From contig CAMNBP010000002.1 of assembly GCA_946532885.1 (NCBI GenBank), positions 1 through 41,511 of the forward strand: 41,511 nucleotides of DNA, given 5' to 3'. The notes beneath the pieces were generated by a model, which saw only the letters and a list, made by a program, of their open reading frames with translations, did no database searches and had not been told where the DNA came from. A program made the translations under genes and the position numbers. This DNA comes from an uncultured Candidatus Saccharibacteria bacterium (GTDB taxonomy: Bacteria; Patescibacteriota; Saccharimonadia; Saccharimonadales; Saccharimonadaceae). Positions 32,825 through 40,873 of the stretch are shown here, piece by piece (the first letter of the stretch is position 1; the number at the start of each line of letters is the position of its first letter).

Positions 32825-33897
32825 TATTCTGTTGGTGCCTGGAATTTATCTTCACGTGACATTAGGGCGTGCTGATAGAAGCCCCAACCGCTCACGATTG
32901 TACCTACTAACACAAAGATACGCGTTACTACCACTGTAATTGTCGCTGTCTGCAAGTCTACACCAGTTGCCACCAAGGCCGCCACAAAGGCACCCTCGTA
33001 GCCACCCATACCGCCAGGTGTTACCATAACCGTGCCGACTACGCTCGCAATACCTTCTGCAATCATAATCTGCGGCAATATTTCCGGATGCCCCAAAGCA
33101 CACGCAATCACCCAGTACGTCGCCAATTCGAGGAAAGAATAAAATAGACCCCAAGCCATTGGCTTCCATAAAATCCTGCGGTTCTTCTTTAGATTTAAGT
33201 AATCTTCACGCAAATCGCCGAAAAACTTCACCACATTTTCTTCGCTCAAAATCTTGCGCTTTTTACCGCGCGATAATCTGCGCACTACTTTATTGATGAA
33301 CTTTGTAGCTGTCGCAGATAGCCAATCAATATTCTTTTGTTTTCGTACGATTAACCAGCAAACAATAATCAAACCAATAATACCACCCGCCACACAAGCC
33401 GCCAGCCAAAGTGCCCAATACCCCCTAACCTGACCAGTTGCCAATACGATAATAATTGCCACCAAAGTCTGCAATGCATTACCAATCGCACAAATACCAT
33501 AGCGCAAAATATGAATAAAACTAATCTGTCCCGCCGAAATATTAAAGTCTTTCAGGCGCCAAATCAAATACGCCAAACCACTTGCACCACCAGACGGTAA
33601 AGCATGGTTCACAAAGTTGATCTCAAGCGAAATTCGCGTCAATCTAGCTTGCGAAATCTTGAAATTTTTACGCTGGCGCAGAAATGCGAAATAAATCTGC
33701 CCCGCTGCGTAATACATCAATATTTGCTCCGGAATGATTAAGAGTACAATCCAAATATTGATCCGCTGCAAAGAGTACCAAGTCGCCTCCAGCATTGTCA
33801 TGGTCTGACCATCAATTTCCACCTCGCCACTGAAAGCCTTATATGCAATTAGAGCCACCAACAACAAGGTAACCACGCTCAGAATTTTCTTAAACAT
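32824..33897 (-). CDS. UPF0104 / lysylphosphatidylglycerol-synthase-TM-type membrane protein
   Basis: A 357-residue polytopic protein with about eight helices. Family features: EINFVNHALPSGGASGLAYL and, near the C-terminus, MVTPGGMGGYEGAFVAALVA. Members include the flippase half of MprF and AglD-like glycolipid proteins, so a lipid-translocation role is plausible but not shown. A basic cytoplasmic loop (RRLSRGKKRK) lies in the middle. It heads the operon with xseA and xseB and is divergent from the Trm11-like gene through an 18-bp spacer. Confidence 0.88.
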   Translation of the reverse strand: MFKKILSVVTLLLVALIAYKAFSGEVEIDGQTMTMLEATWYSLQRINIWIVLLIIPEQILMYYAAGQIYFAFLRQRKNFKISQARLTRISLEINFVNHALPSGGASGLAYLIWRLKDFNISAGQISFIHILRYGICAIGNALQTLVAIIIVLATGQVRGYWALWLAACVAGGIIGLIIVCWLIVRKQKNIDWLSATATKFINKVVRRLSRGKKRKILSEENVVKFFGDLREDYLNLKKNRRILWKPMAWGLFYSFLELATYWVIACALGHPEILPQIMIAEGIASVVGTVMVTPGGMGGYEGAFVAALVATGVDLQTATITVVVTRIFVLVGTIVSGWGFYQHALMSREDKFQAPTE

Positions 33898-33915
33898 ATG
33901 CTAGAATTATAGCAT
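33898..33915. promoter_or_regulatory. Palindromic bidirectional promoter: two overlapping extended -10 boxes
   Basis: The whole spacer ATGCTAGAATTATAGCAT is a near-perfect palindrome. On the plus strand TGC-TAGAAT (33899-33907) ends 8 nt before the ATG at 33916. On the minus strand TGC-TATAAT (33906-33914) ends 8 nt before the ATG at 33897. The two hexamers share two bases. Any -35 contacts would fall inside the opposite gene's coding sequence. Confidence 0.75.
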
Positions 33916-35046
33916 ATGAATTATCTATTGGTACTGGGCCGTGAACCAAAGATTTCCCTCGCCGAGCTCGAGGCGCTTTTTTCGAGTAGCAAAGTCAAAC
34001 AAATCGCGCCAAATCTGGCCATCGTTACTGCGCACTCCGTTTCAATCGATCGTCTTGGCGGTAGTGTTAAAGCTGGCCTAATTCTCGATACTCCGATTCA
34101 AGATTATCTTTCAAATCTGCCAGAAGGCAAAATCACACTCGGCATTTCGGACTATTCGACCCATGCCAACCCGCGTAAAACTTGGGAGCTTGCTCTCAAA
34201 TATAAAAATCTCTTAAAGCGCCACGGTCGCAATGTGCGTCTAGTTCCAAACAGCAAAAGCCCAATTCTCTCTTCAGCCACCTCACACCACAATCAACTCG
34301 GCGAAAAGACCAATCACATCGAAATACTTAAATACGGCAAATATACCGCAGTTTCTATTGGTACCCAAAACATCACAGCCTATGCCAAACGCGACCAAGC
34401 CCGCCCCGCTCGCGATGCTTTCGTTGGTATGCTGCCACCGAAACTCGCCCAAATTCTGATTAATCTCGCTACCGAAGGCGCTAAGTCCGGTACCGTGCTT
34501 GATCCGTTCTGTGGCACCGGCGTCGTTTTACAAGAAGCCGCCCTGCTTGGCTATTCGGTTTACGGCACAGATCTGTCCGAAAAAATGATCGATTATTCTC
34601 GCAAAAACCTCGATTGGCTCTTCGATAAAACCCCTAAACTACAGAAGACTCAAGCCCCACAAGTCCAACTTGAAGTTGGTGATGCCACCAAACATCAATG
34701 GCAGTCAGCGCCAGATTATGTCGCGAGTGAAATATACCTTGGTCACCCGCTTTCTGCTCCACCAGCCGACATCAAACTCAAGCAACTCAAGCAAGACGCC
34801 AAGACTCTACTTTCCGATTTTTTGCGCAACCTCGGCAAACAAATCCCAGCCGGGACCCAGCTCGCCTTGGCCACCCCAGCCTGGAAGCGTCCGGACGGCT
34901 CTTATTCAGGGGTAAATATCCTTGACGAATTGGATAAATTGGGCTATAATGCCATAAAGTATCGTTATGCGTCTTACGATGACCTCTTATATTACCGAGA
35001 GGATCAAATCGTTGCGCGTCAAATAATAGTATTAAGGAAAAAGTAG
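33916..35046 (+). CDS. Trm11-type (RNA N2-guanine) methyltransferase-like protein
   Basis: A 376-residue protein. The N-terminal ~160 residues resemble the RNA-recognition part of Trm11/TrmG10 proteins (MNYLLVLGREPKISLAELEA). The Rossmann core follows: motif I LDPFCGTGVVLQEAALLGYS, then VYGTDLSEKMIDYSRKNLDW. Where typical members have the catalytic (D/N)PPY, this protein reads VASEIYLGHPLS, so target and chemistry are not certain. Modification of tRNA is the best guess. It has a leaderless start with the palindromic promoter and lies 4 nt ahead of rpmA, so it is probably cotranscribed with that ribosomal protein gene. Confidence 0.8.
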   Translation: MNYLLVLGREPKISLAELEALFSSSKVKQIAPNLAIVTAHSVSIDRLGGSVKAGLILDTPIQDYLSNLPEGKITLGISDYSTHANPRKTWELALKYKNLLKRHGRNVRLVPNSKSPILSSATSHHNQLGEKTNHIEILKYGKYTAVSIGTQNITAYAKRDQARPARDAFVGMLPPKLAQILINLATEGAKSGTVLDPFCGTGVVLQEAALLGYSVYGTDLSEKMIDYSRKNLDWLFDKTPKLQKTQAPQVQLEVGDATKHQWQSAPDYVASEIYLGHPLSAPPADIKLKQLKQDAKTLLSDFLRNLGKQIPAGTQLALATPAWKRPDGSYSGVNILDELDKLGYNAIKYRYASYDDLLYYREDQIVARQIIVLRKK

Positions 35047-35050
35047 TAAT

Positions 35051-35329
35051 ATGTCACATGTCAAAGCTGGCGGTACCAGCAAAAACCTACACAACAATGC
35101 CGGCCAACGACTTGGCGTCAAGCGTTTCGGTGGCCAACAAGTCAAGACTGGTGAAGTTCTCGTCCGCCAAACTGGCGCTACGAAGATTGCCGGCCCTGGC
35201 ACTTTCATGAGCCGCAACTTTACGATTCACGCTGCCATCGATGGCAAGGTCGTCTTCGTAAAGACCAAAAAGACTCACTTCTCTGGTAGAAGCCTTCCAC
35301 GCACTCGCGTCGAAGTCCACGCTAACTAA
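35051..35329 (+). CDS. rpmA: 50S ribosomal protein bL27
   Basis: A 92-residue protein that resembles bL27 throughout: AGGTSKNLHNNAGQRLGVKR, FGGQQVKTGEVLVRQTGATK, then TIHAAIDGKVVF. bL27 contacts the peptidyl-transferase centre through its N-terminus. A basic extension of about 15 residues at the C-terminus (SLPRTRVEVHAN) is not usual. AAGGA is 12 nt before the ATG. It follows the Trm11-like gene by 4 nt and is followed by a strong terminator; its usual partner rplU is about 4 kb away on the other strand. Confidence 0.96.
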   Translation: MSHVKAGGTSKNLHNNAGQRLGVKRFGGQQVKTGEVLVRQTGATKIAGPGTFMSRNFTIHAAIDGKVVFVKTKKTHFSGRSLPRTRVEVHAN

Positions 35330-35342
35330 TTAAGCAATTATT

Positions 35343-35376
35343 AAAAATATCTCCGAGTAGGTCGGAGATATTTTTT
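35343..35376. terminator. Bidirectional intrinsic terminator
   Basis: The stem AAAATATCTCCGA / CGGAGATATTTT with a short loop and T-runs on both strands lies between rpmA and the holA-like gene. Confidence 0.92.
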
Positions 35377-36001
35377 ATTTCACCATCGCGATTTGTGCCA
35401 AAGCCTTCTTCACTAAAGCCCAGCCATCCAAACCAGTCGACTTCATTTCGGTATCGACTGTCGCCAGTATTTTTATAATTTCTGGAGCTTTATGATCACG
35501 TTTTTCAAGTGCCGTAAATGCTTTCGACGCAAACGCGCCTAGAGTAGAATATGGGTCCCGATTTTTATCTGACTCAAGCGTTTTACAAGTCGCCAATGCC
35601 TTCTTTAAATTACCTTTTACCGCGTCGTCATACATATTAAAAGCCGCAAAAGTTTCTTCCTTCGATACTACGCGCTCGAAACCCTTAATCTCAACACGTT
35701 TATCCGACGATAATGTCTTGCCGGGTTCTCCCCTTTTATCGGGCGCCTTTTCATTCCAAATCACAACTTTATGCGGCGTATCGAGATATTTCAATAGTTC
35801 GTTCCAGCACTCCTTATTCTCATCTAGACTTTTAACCAAAATCTTTCGTTCGTCATCAAATAAGGTCGTTCCTAAAAATATCGACGGCATATCGCTCGCC
35901 GTCAAACCATCTGCCTCAACCACTTCATAGTCAACGCCAAGCAATTTTTCTATTGCGACCTGCGCTTGCGCTCGTTCTGTGCCATAAAAAATCTTAAGCA
36001 T
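35375..36001 (-). CDS. DNA polymerase III delta-subunit (HolA)-like protein, short form
   Basis: A 208-residue protein, against about 340 for typical HolA. Features of the family: IFYGTERAQAQVAIEKLL at the N-terminus, TTLFDDERKILVKSLDE, WNELLKYLDTPHKVVIWNEK, and the C-terminal helical DDAVKGNLKKALATCKTLES followed by TVDTEMKSTGLDGWALVKKA. HolA opens the sliding clamp as part of the clamp loader. The ATPase-like core is much reduced, so the call is moderate. Its start lies inside the end of mutM (8-nt overlap), so they are coupled. Confidence 0.65.
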   Translation of the reverse strand: MLKIFYGTERAQAQVAIEKLLGVDYEVVEADGLTASDMPSIFLGTTLFDDERKILVKSLDENKECWNELLKYLDTPHKVVIWNEKAPDKRGEPGKTLSSDKRVEIKGFERVVSKEETFAAFNMYDDAVKGNLKKALATCKTLESDKNRDPYSTLGAFASKAFTALEKRDHKAPEIIKILATVDTEMKSTGLDGWALVKKALAQIAMVK

Positions 36002-36863
36002 CGGCCTTCCCCTTCGGCTGACAATGTGGACAATAATGTGTTCCTCGCCCCGCTACGCGCGTTTTCAGAATCTCGCCACCACATTTATGACAAGCCTCAC
36101 CGTCTCGTCGAAAAACTTGCGCAAATTTTTCCAAGTAGCTGCCTTTTGTGCCATCCGCCCGCACATAGTCTTTCATCGTGGAACCACCGCTATCAATCGA
36201 ACGCTGCATCACTTCACGCAAACCATGCAATAATGCATCGGCCGTCTCGCGCGATACCGTACTCACGCGTGTCCCCGGATATAATCCAGCAATAAAACAC
36301 CCCTCATCAGCATAAATATTACCAACGCCGGCTATTATGTGCTGATCAAGAATAACCGCTTTAATTAAAGAATTACGGTGCTTCTGCAGACGCTCCCAGA
36401 ATTCATCCTCACTCATATCCCACGGCTCCGGTGCAAGTTTCTTCAAGAACTCATCTTCCGTCAATCCCAATTCATCAAGAGCCTTAATAAAACCAAACTT
36501 CCGCTGGTCATTAAAATATAAATGCGTTCCGTCCGCAAAATCAAAATAAATCCGCGTATGTCGTCCGGGCATTTCCTCAGTAAAACCGCCATCAGGATGC
36601 CCAGCCGCAAAACGTTCGTTGCCCACAAAAATCATCTGTCCCGTCATCCGCAAATGCGTCATCAGCCACAATCCATTTTCAAGTTGCATCAATAACGCTT
36701 TGCCGCGTCGATCCAACTTGATAACTTTTTGCCCCTCAACTAACGACTTGTCGAGTCCACGCCAACTTTTTTCGCACAAAACAGTCACGCGCTCAATGCG
36801 TTTACCTAGAATGTATTTATCAAGCCCACGCCGAATCGTCTCAACTTCCGGAAGTTCTGGCAT
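35994..36863 (-). CDS. mutM: Formamidopyrimidine-DNA glycosylase
   Basis: A 289-residue protein. Processed N-terminus PELPEVETIRRGLD with the catalytic Pro2 and Glu3. Other family features: DRRGKALLMQLENGLWLMTH, LRMTGQM, AGVGNIYADEGCFIAGLYP, and the C-terminal zinc finger CHKCGG ... HYCPHC. It removes oxidised purines such as 8-oxoguanine and cuts the abasic site. A TATACT box lies 9 nt before the ATG, so it can be transcribed apart from the CPBP gene upstream. The end overlaps the holA-like start. Confidence 0.96.
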   Translation of the reverse strand: MPELPEVETIRRGLDKYILGKRIERVTVLCEKSWRGLDKSLVEGQKVIKLDRRGKALLMQLENGLWLMTHLRMTGQMIFVGNERFAAGHPDGGFTEEMPGRHTRIYFDFADGTHLYFNDQRKFGFIKALDELGLTEDEFLKKLAPEPWDMSEDEFWERLQKHRNSLIKAVILDQHIIAGVGNIYADEGCFIAGLYPGTRVSTVSRETADALLHGLREVMQRSIDSGGSTMKDYVRADGTKGSYLEKFAQVFRRDGEACHKCGGEILKTRVAGRGTHYCPHCQPKGKADA

Positions 36864-36872
36864 ATCTCTTTA

Positions 36873-36878
36873 AGTATA
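36873..36878 (-). promoter_or_regulatory. -10 box of mutM, near-leaderless (TATACT)
   Basis: It ends 9 nt before the ATG, within the 15-nt gap after the CPBP gene. An AAAGAGA just before the ATG could be a weak ribosome binding site if the mRNA is longer. Confidence 0.5.
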
Positions 36879-37742
36879 CTATAAACCGAGCACAAACAGG
36901 CCGTAGAAGGCGATCGCATTACGGATAATATGCACTAAAATGCCGCCATAAATCGTACCCGTCAACTCACGAATCAGACAGTTAGCCACGCTCATACAAA
37001 AAACCACTACACCAACATTCCACTGTCCATGTACGAAACCAAACAATAACGACACAAGCAAAATCGCCGGTAATGCGGAAATTCTTGCTCGCAATTTACC
37101 ATATAACCAACCGCGGAAGATTAACTCCTCGCAAATTGGAGCTATCACGACTAAAGCCACAAAGGCCATTATCATATCGCCAGAAGTTAAGATCGAATGA
37201 AAACCAACTTCCTGTGACTGCCCCCAGTTAATACCAGGAAGCATTGCCTGACCAATTAATAGCAATAAGCCACCGATTAAAGTAGAGACAATATAACCAA
37301 CAATCGACAACAAGATATCCGTCCAGGTCGGCAGGCCGCGTAAACCCATCTCATTGCGATTCGTTTTTGCGACCGGACTAAATTTCTTCAAAACGCACCA
37401 TGGCAAGAAAATCGTCACCAAAAGTGCGGCCAGATAAACAACCGCCTCCAGAACAAGCTCAAGCAGAGTCTGATTTGCGTTCTTGAATAAAGTCATAATC
37501 GGCGTATACGTCAAAACCAGCCGCGCAATCAGAATACAGAGATTTAATGCCGCCCAAACCCAAAGCGTTACGCCAATCGCAAAAAGGCTAACAGAAATTA
37601 TGCCGCCAGTTCGTTTGCGTTTATCTTCATCCATCACTCCGATTTTCTTTAACAACTTATCAACGAATGAATAACTTTTGTATTCAATTTTTTCACGCTT
37701 TTTCACGCTTTTCTTATCTGTTTTCTCTACTTTTTTATCCAT
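36879..37742 (-). CDS. CPBP-family intramembrane metalloprotease (CAAX protease/Abi type)
   Basis: A 287-residue polytopic protein with a basic N-terminal region (KVEKTDKKSVKKREK). Eight or so helices follow. The conserved Glu-Glu-x-x-x-Arg motif is at CEELIFRGWLYGKLRARI, the next His is in FVHGQWN, and HIIRNAIAFYGL is near the end. Relatives cleave prenylated proteins or small peptides in the membrane; the substrate is unknown. It sits 5 nt after the site-2 protease gene, so two membrane proteases share an operon. Confidence 0.88.
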   Translation of the reverse strand: MDKKVEKTDKKSVKKREKIEYKSYSFVDKLLKKIGVMDEDKRKRTGGIISVSLFAIGVTLWVWAALNLCILIARLVLTYTPIMTLFKNANQTLLELVLEAVVYLAALLVTIFLPWCVLKKFSPVAKTNRNEMGLRGLPTWTDILLSIVGYIVSTLIGGLLLLIGQAMLPGINWGQSQEVGFHSILTSGDMIMAFVALVVIAPICEELIFRGWLYGKLRARISALPAILLVSLLFGFVHGQWNVGVVVFCMSVANCLIRELTGTIYGGILVHIIRNAIAFYGLFVLGL

Positions 37743-37747
37743 TTTAC

Positions 37748-38962
37748 CTATCCTATTAACCTAAATATATCAAGGATTGTTACAATTAGCGCCAATACTA
37801 TAATTGCAATAAACGATCGCCCCACAATCTTTTCTTCGGTCTTTTTGGATAGGCGTTTCTTACGCAAACGTGCGATTGAAATCATCAACCAACGACCGCC
37901 ATCCAATGCTGGAATTGGCAAAACATTCATACAGGCCAACGATACGGATATCAATGCCACCAAGAAGAATAAATTACGTGGACCACTAGATGTAAAGGCC
38001 GGGAAAAGAATTCCTAATATACCTACCGGACCACTAACTGAATCTCCCGCCGCCTGCAGCTCTTCTGCGCCCTTCTGGCGTGTTTCTTCATTTCCGCTAA
38101 TCTGCTTTGCTGCACCATCTATCAAGTTCCAAATCATCATGCCTATACCCTTAAAGGTCTCTCCGGTCAATTGCAGCGTCGTCCCCAACCCAACGATCGG
38201 CGCGCTCCAGGTGCTTCGATAAATTGCTGATCCAGTAATTCCTGCGCCAAGCAAATATTCGCTTTCACTTGAATTCAATCGTACAGCCAAAGTAGACACT
38301 TCGCCACCGCGCACAATCGTCATAAAAATCTCTTCCCCAGCATGACGTTCATTAAAGCTCAATAAATCATCCGTCGAAAGAATTGCGGTTCTGTCTTCAC
38401 CTTCTGCCGTCTGCAATTGCGTAACAATGTCATCCTCCTTTAACAGCGCCACCGCGGCAGGACTATTGTCCATAATCGAACTGATCGTCACTGGCGTCTG
38501 CGGAATCTTCTCGACATCATTTTCCAGCACGAACTGATTACTCAAGAAATGCGGCATCCCCATGAATGCTAAGACCGTAAAAATCAAAAAAGCTACCAGC
38601 CAGTTCATCGCCACGCCACCAAATAGAATCTTTGTCTTCTGCCAGTAATTAGCTTTGCCAAACGTGCCCTTACGACTATCGTCATCGCTCTCACCGTGCA
38701 TCTGACAGAAACCACCAATCGGTAACCAGTTCAGGGAAATAATAAGTCCTTCGCCAGGCGCCTTATCCCACTCTTTGCGAGTCAGCTTACGCCATTTCTT
38801 ACCGACTTTTCGCCAAGCAATCGCGCGTGGCGGAAAACCAATACCGAACTCCTCAACATCAACCCCGTTGCGGCGTGCGGCAATAAAGTGCCCAAACTCA
38901 TGCGCCACCACCAAGAGCATTAACATTAATAACCCCACTAGTACTCCAACAAAAATCTCCAT
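37748..38962 (-). CDS. rseP: Site-2 protease RseP-like (M50)
   Basis: A 404-residue membrane protease. The zinc motif HEFGH (VVAHEFGHFIAARRNGVD, near residue 21) is in the first helix. A PDZ-like region lies at about 160-240, and the second motif LPIPALDGGRW is near the C-terminus. In other bacteria such proteins cut anti-sigma factors within the membrane during envelope stress; no anti-sigma gene is visible here. The ATG at 38960-38962 is chosen because a TATTAT box lies 8 nt upstream; a longer frame would cross the promoter. Operon with the CPBP protease. Confidence 0.93.
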   Translation of the reverse strand: MEIFVGVLVGLLMLMLLVVAHEFGHFIAARRNGVDVEEFGIGFPPRAIAWRKVGKKWRKLTRKEWDKAPGEGLIISLNWLPIGGFCQMHGESDDDSRKGTFGKANYWQKTKILFGGVAMNWLVAFLIFTVLAFMGMPHFLSNQFVLENDVEKIPQTPVTISSIMDNSPAAVALLKEDDIVTQLQTAEGEDRTAILSTDDLLSFNERHAGEEIFMTIVRGGEVSTLAVRLNSSESEYLLGAGITGSAIYRSTWSAPIVGLGTTLQLTGETFKGIGMMIWNLIDGAAKQISGNEETRQKGAEELQAAGDSVSGPVGILGILFPAFTSSGPRNLFFLVALISVSLACMNVLPIPALDGGRWLMISIARLRKKRLSKKTEEKIVGRSFIAIIVLALIVTILDIFRLIG

Positions 38963-38970
38963 TACTATAT

Positions 38971-38979
38971 ATAATAGCA
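38971..38979 (-). promoter_or_regulatory. Extended -10 promoter of rseP (TGC-TATTAT)
   Basis: It ends 8 nt before the ATG at 38962; leaderless-type spacing. Confidence 0.6.
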
Positions 38980-39002
38980 CAGCCACAAGCATTTTACGGA
39001 CG

Positions 39003-39032
39003 AAAAAATATCCGCCGAAGCGGATATTTTTA
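39003..39032 (-). terminator. Intrinsic terminator of rplU
   Basis: The stem AAAAATATCCGC / GCGGATATTTTT with a 4-nt loop is followed by T-runs. It separates rplU from the rseP promoter. Confidence 0.92.
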
Positions 39033-39038
39033 AGCTAT

Positions 39039-39350
39039 TTATTTGCCAATGCTCTCGATTTCGATCACACTGTATTTTTGGCGATGGCCGATTTCTTTGT
39101 GAACACGTTTCTTTGCTTTGTAGCGGATAACGCGGAGCTTTTCGCCAGCGACTTTTTCTTCTACGACCTTAGCCTTGACTTTCACTCCCTTAACCGTTGG
39201 CTCACCGACAGACGTCTTATCGCCATCAATTACGAGTAAAGCGTCCAAAGCGAGATCTTTAGTTCCTTCCGGGAGGAGGTCCACACGGAGGGTCTCTTTC
39301 TCAGCGACAACATATTGCTTGCCACCGATCTTTACGACTGCTTTCTTCAT
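39039..39350 (-). CDS. rplU: 50S ribosomal protein bL21
   Basis: A 103-residue protein of normal length. AVVKIGGKQYVVAEKETLRV at the N-terminus and RYKAKKRVHKEIGHRQKYSV near the C-terminus are typical. AAAGGAA lies 5 nt before the ATG. It is a single-gene unit with a good promoter and its own terminator. In many bacteria rplU and rpmA form an operon; here they are apart and on opposite strands. Confidence 0.95.
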   Translation of the reverse strand: MKKAVVKIGGKQYVVAEKETLRVDLLPEGTKDLALDALLVIDGDKTSVGEPTVKGVKVKAKVVEEKVAGEKLRVIRYKAKKRVHKEIGHRQKYSVIEIESIGK

Positions 39351-39375
39351 ATAATTCCTTTATTAGTCTTGCGTT

Positions 39376-39404
39376 ATTTTATCAAAAAATCCCAGATAAA
39401 TCAA
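39376..39404 (-). promoter_or_regulatory. Promoter TTGATT-17-TAAAAT of rplU
   Basis: The -10 is at 39376-39381 with a TGA extension, and the -35 at 39399-39404. It gives a leader of about 20 nt with a ribosome binding site. Confidence 0.8.
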
Positions 39405-39427
39405 GCCCCCAACACTTTCACTACCAA

Positions 39428-39465
39428 GAAAAAGACTCCGCGATACCCAATTCGGAGTCTTTTTT
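39428..39465 (-). terminator. Bidirectional intrinsic terminator
   Basis: The 12-bp stem AAAAAGACTCCG / CGGAGTCTTTTT with a 12-nt loop terminates the LPHTG protein gene and isolates the rplU promoter. Confidence 0.88.
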
Positions 39466-39493
39466 GTTCACAAGGAGTAAATATTATGAACGT

Positions 39494-40834
39494 TTATTTT
39501 TTGTTTTTATGAGTGGTTTTCTTATGTGAGGTACCAGCAGCTGCCTGTGCTTCTTCAAGTGCCTTTTGGCTATGGTACCAATAGGTTGTACCGACTACTA
39601 CTGCAATAATTGCCGTCACCGCTAACGCAATCTCTGCAGGACCTGTATGTGGCAACTCTTCCGGAGTTGTACAACCAGGTTCACCTGGCTGACATTCTGG
39701 TTCTGGTTCAGGCTCTTCTTCTTCCTGACAGCCAGTCTTTTCAACTTCAAATGTCGCATCATCACTGATTTCGCCTTCATTATAATCGGCATACATTCTA
39801 TTTGAATATTGGTGCGTGCCACATGTTTCATTCACAAGGATGTCGTCATTCACGCGCACCTGATAGGTTAATGTAATGCTTACACCTTCGCCATAATTAC
39901 CGAAGTTATAACCATTTTGCCCAATCAAATCAGACAATTTTTGCTTATTGCCAACACTATCTTCGTAATATGACGTACCTTCAATCAATGTAACGCCATT
40001 TGGCAACTTGTCATGCAATGTCACATTATTCAAAGTTGTCGTGCCGTTATTTGTAAAGACCACTTTATAAGTAAGCGTTTCGCCAGGTTGTGCGCTAACT
40101 TTATCAAAGAAATTTGTGCCATCTTTTGAAACACTCTTTACGATTTTTGCACCAACTTGCTCTGCGCGCACACGATAAATAATGTGGCCAGAGAATTCAC
40201 TACAGGCCGGCAACACGCCATCGAGCTTGTTATAGCCAAGGAATACACCATCACCAAACAAACCATCAGGCAAAACCGTACCAGCAGCGCCAAAACCGAA
40301 GTTGTTATAGATCTTTGCCGAAGCCGTAATATAGCGCAATGCTACATCTGCTTGCGAATCGGTCGTAAAGTATGCTTCATCCCACACTTGAGAAGGCGTA
40401 GCATTTGGCGAAGAAATAATAGCACTCACCTTGCCCTTACTCTTCGAATTTACCGTTTCGGAAAATTGGCTAGTCGCTACTGTCCCAGTTGCAATGCCAA
40501 CACCGCTCGCATTCAAGCTAGATTTAGCATTGTTGTGGAAGTAAATATATACCTCATATTCCTTGCCCGGAACTACTTTTACCTCATCACCAAACAGCAT
40601 ATCGCTATCCGCCTCACGCACACGTACGAAGTTGCGCTCATCACCAATCGCCGTGTTGTTAGTGATTGAGTTTAAGGTAATGTAGTCTGCCGGGTTTTCC
40701 ATCGTAAACGTTATACGATCCGGCCCCCATGCCCAGGTCGAAGCCGATGGCACTAATACCGTCGCGACTACCGCCGCTACCGCCCCGACCACTAATGGCC
40801 ATTTTTTAAATTTTGTATTTTTTTGTTTTTGCAT
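39494..40834 (-). CDS. Sortase-dependent surface protein with DUF11-like domain and LPHTG signal
   Basis: A 446-residue protein. A signal peptide (WPLVVGAVAAVVATVLV) is followed by a beta-rich domain of about 190 residues. A DUF11-type repeat occupies about 236-345 (GETLTYKVVFTNNGTTTLNN, then LPNGVTLIEGTSYYEDSVGN). A short E/P-rich spacer leads to the sorting signal LPHTG (394-398), the helix PAEIALAVTAIIAVVVG, and an unusually long tail of about 25 residues rich in Lys, Thr and His. It should be a substrate of the sortase at 17703-18887. AAGGAG precedes the ATG. The upstream gene ends 39 nt before, so the two probably form one transcript. Confidence 0.88.
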   Translation of the reverse strand: MQKQKNTKFKKWPLVVGAVAAVVATVLVPSASTWAWGPDRITFTMENPADYITLNSITNNTAIGDERNFVRVREADSDMLFGDEVKVVPGKEYEVYIYFHNNAKSSLNASGVGIATGTVATSQFSETVNSKSKGKVSAIISSPNATPSQVWDEAYFTTDSQADVALRYITASAKIYNNFGFGAAGTVLPDGLFGDGVFLGYNKLDGVLPACSEFSGHIIYRVRAEQVGAKIVKSVSKDGTNFFDKVSAQPGETLTYKVVFTNNGTTTLNNVTLHDKLPNGVTLIEGTSYYEDSVGNKQKLSDLIGQNGYNFGNYGEGVSITLTYQVRVNDDILVNETCGTHQYSNRMYADYNEGEISDDATFEVEKTGCQEEEEPEPEPECQPGEPGCTTPEELPHTGPAEIALAVTAIIAVVVGTTYWYHSQKALEEAQAAAGTSHKKTTHKNKK

Positions 40835-40873
40835 TTTTACTCCTTTTTATGGAACGAAATTAATGTTTTGCCG

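Noticed and set aside
39486-39512. Eight-codon ORF MNVYFLFL with strong AAGGAG on the plus strand
   Set aside because: It overlaps the end of the LPHTG gene antisense and has no promoter of its own; the low-complexity T-rich frame is better explained by the Lys/Asn-rich tail on the other strand.
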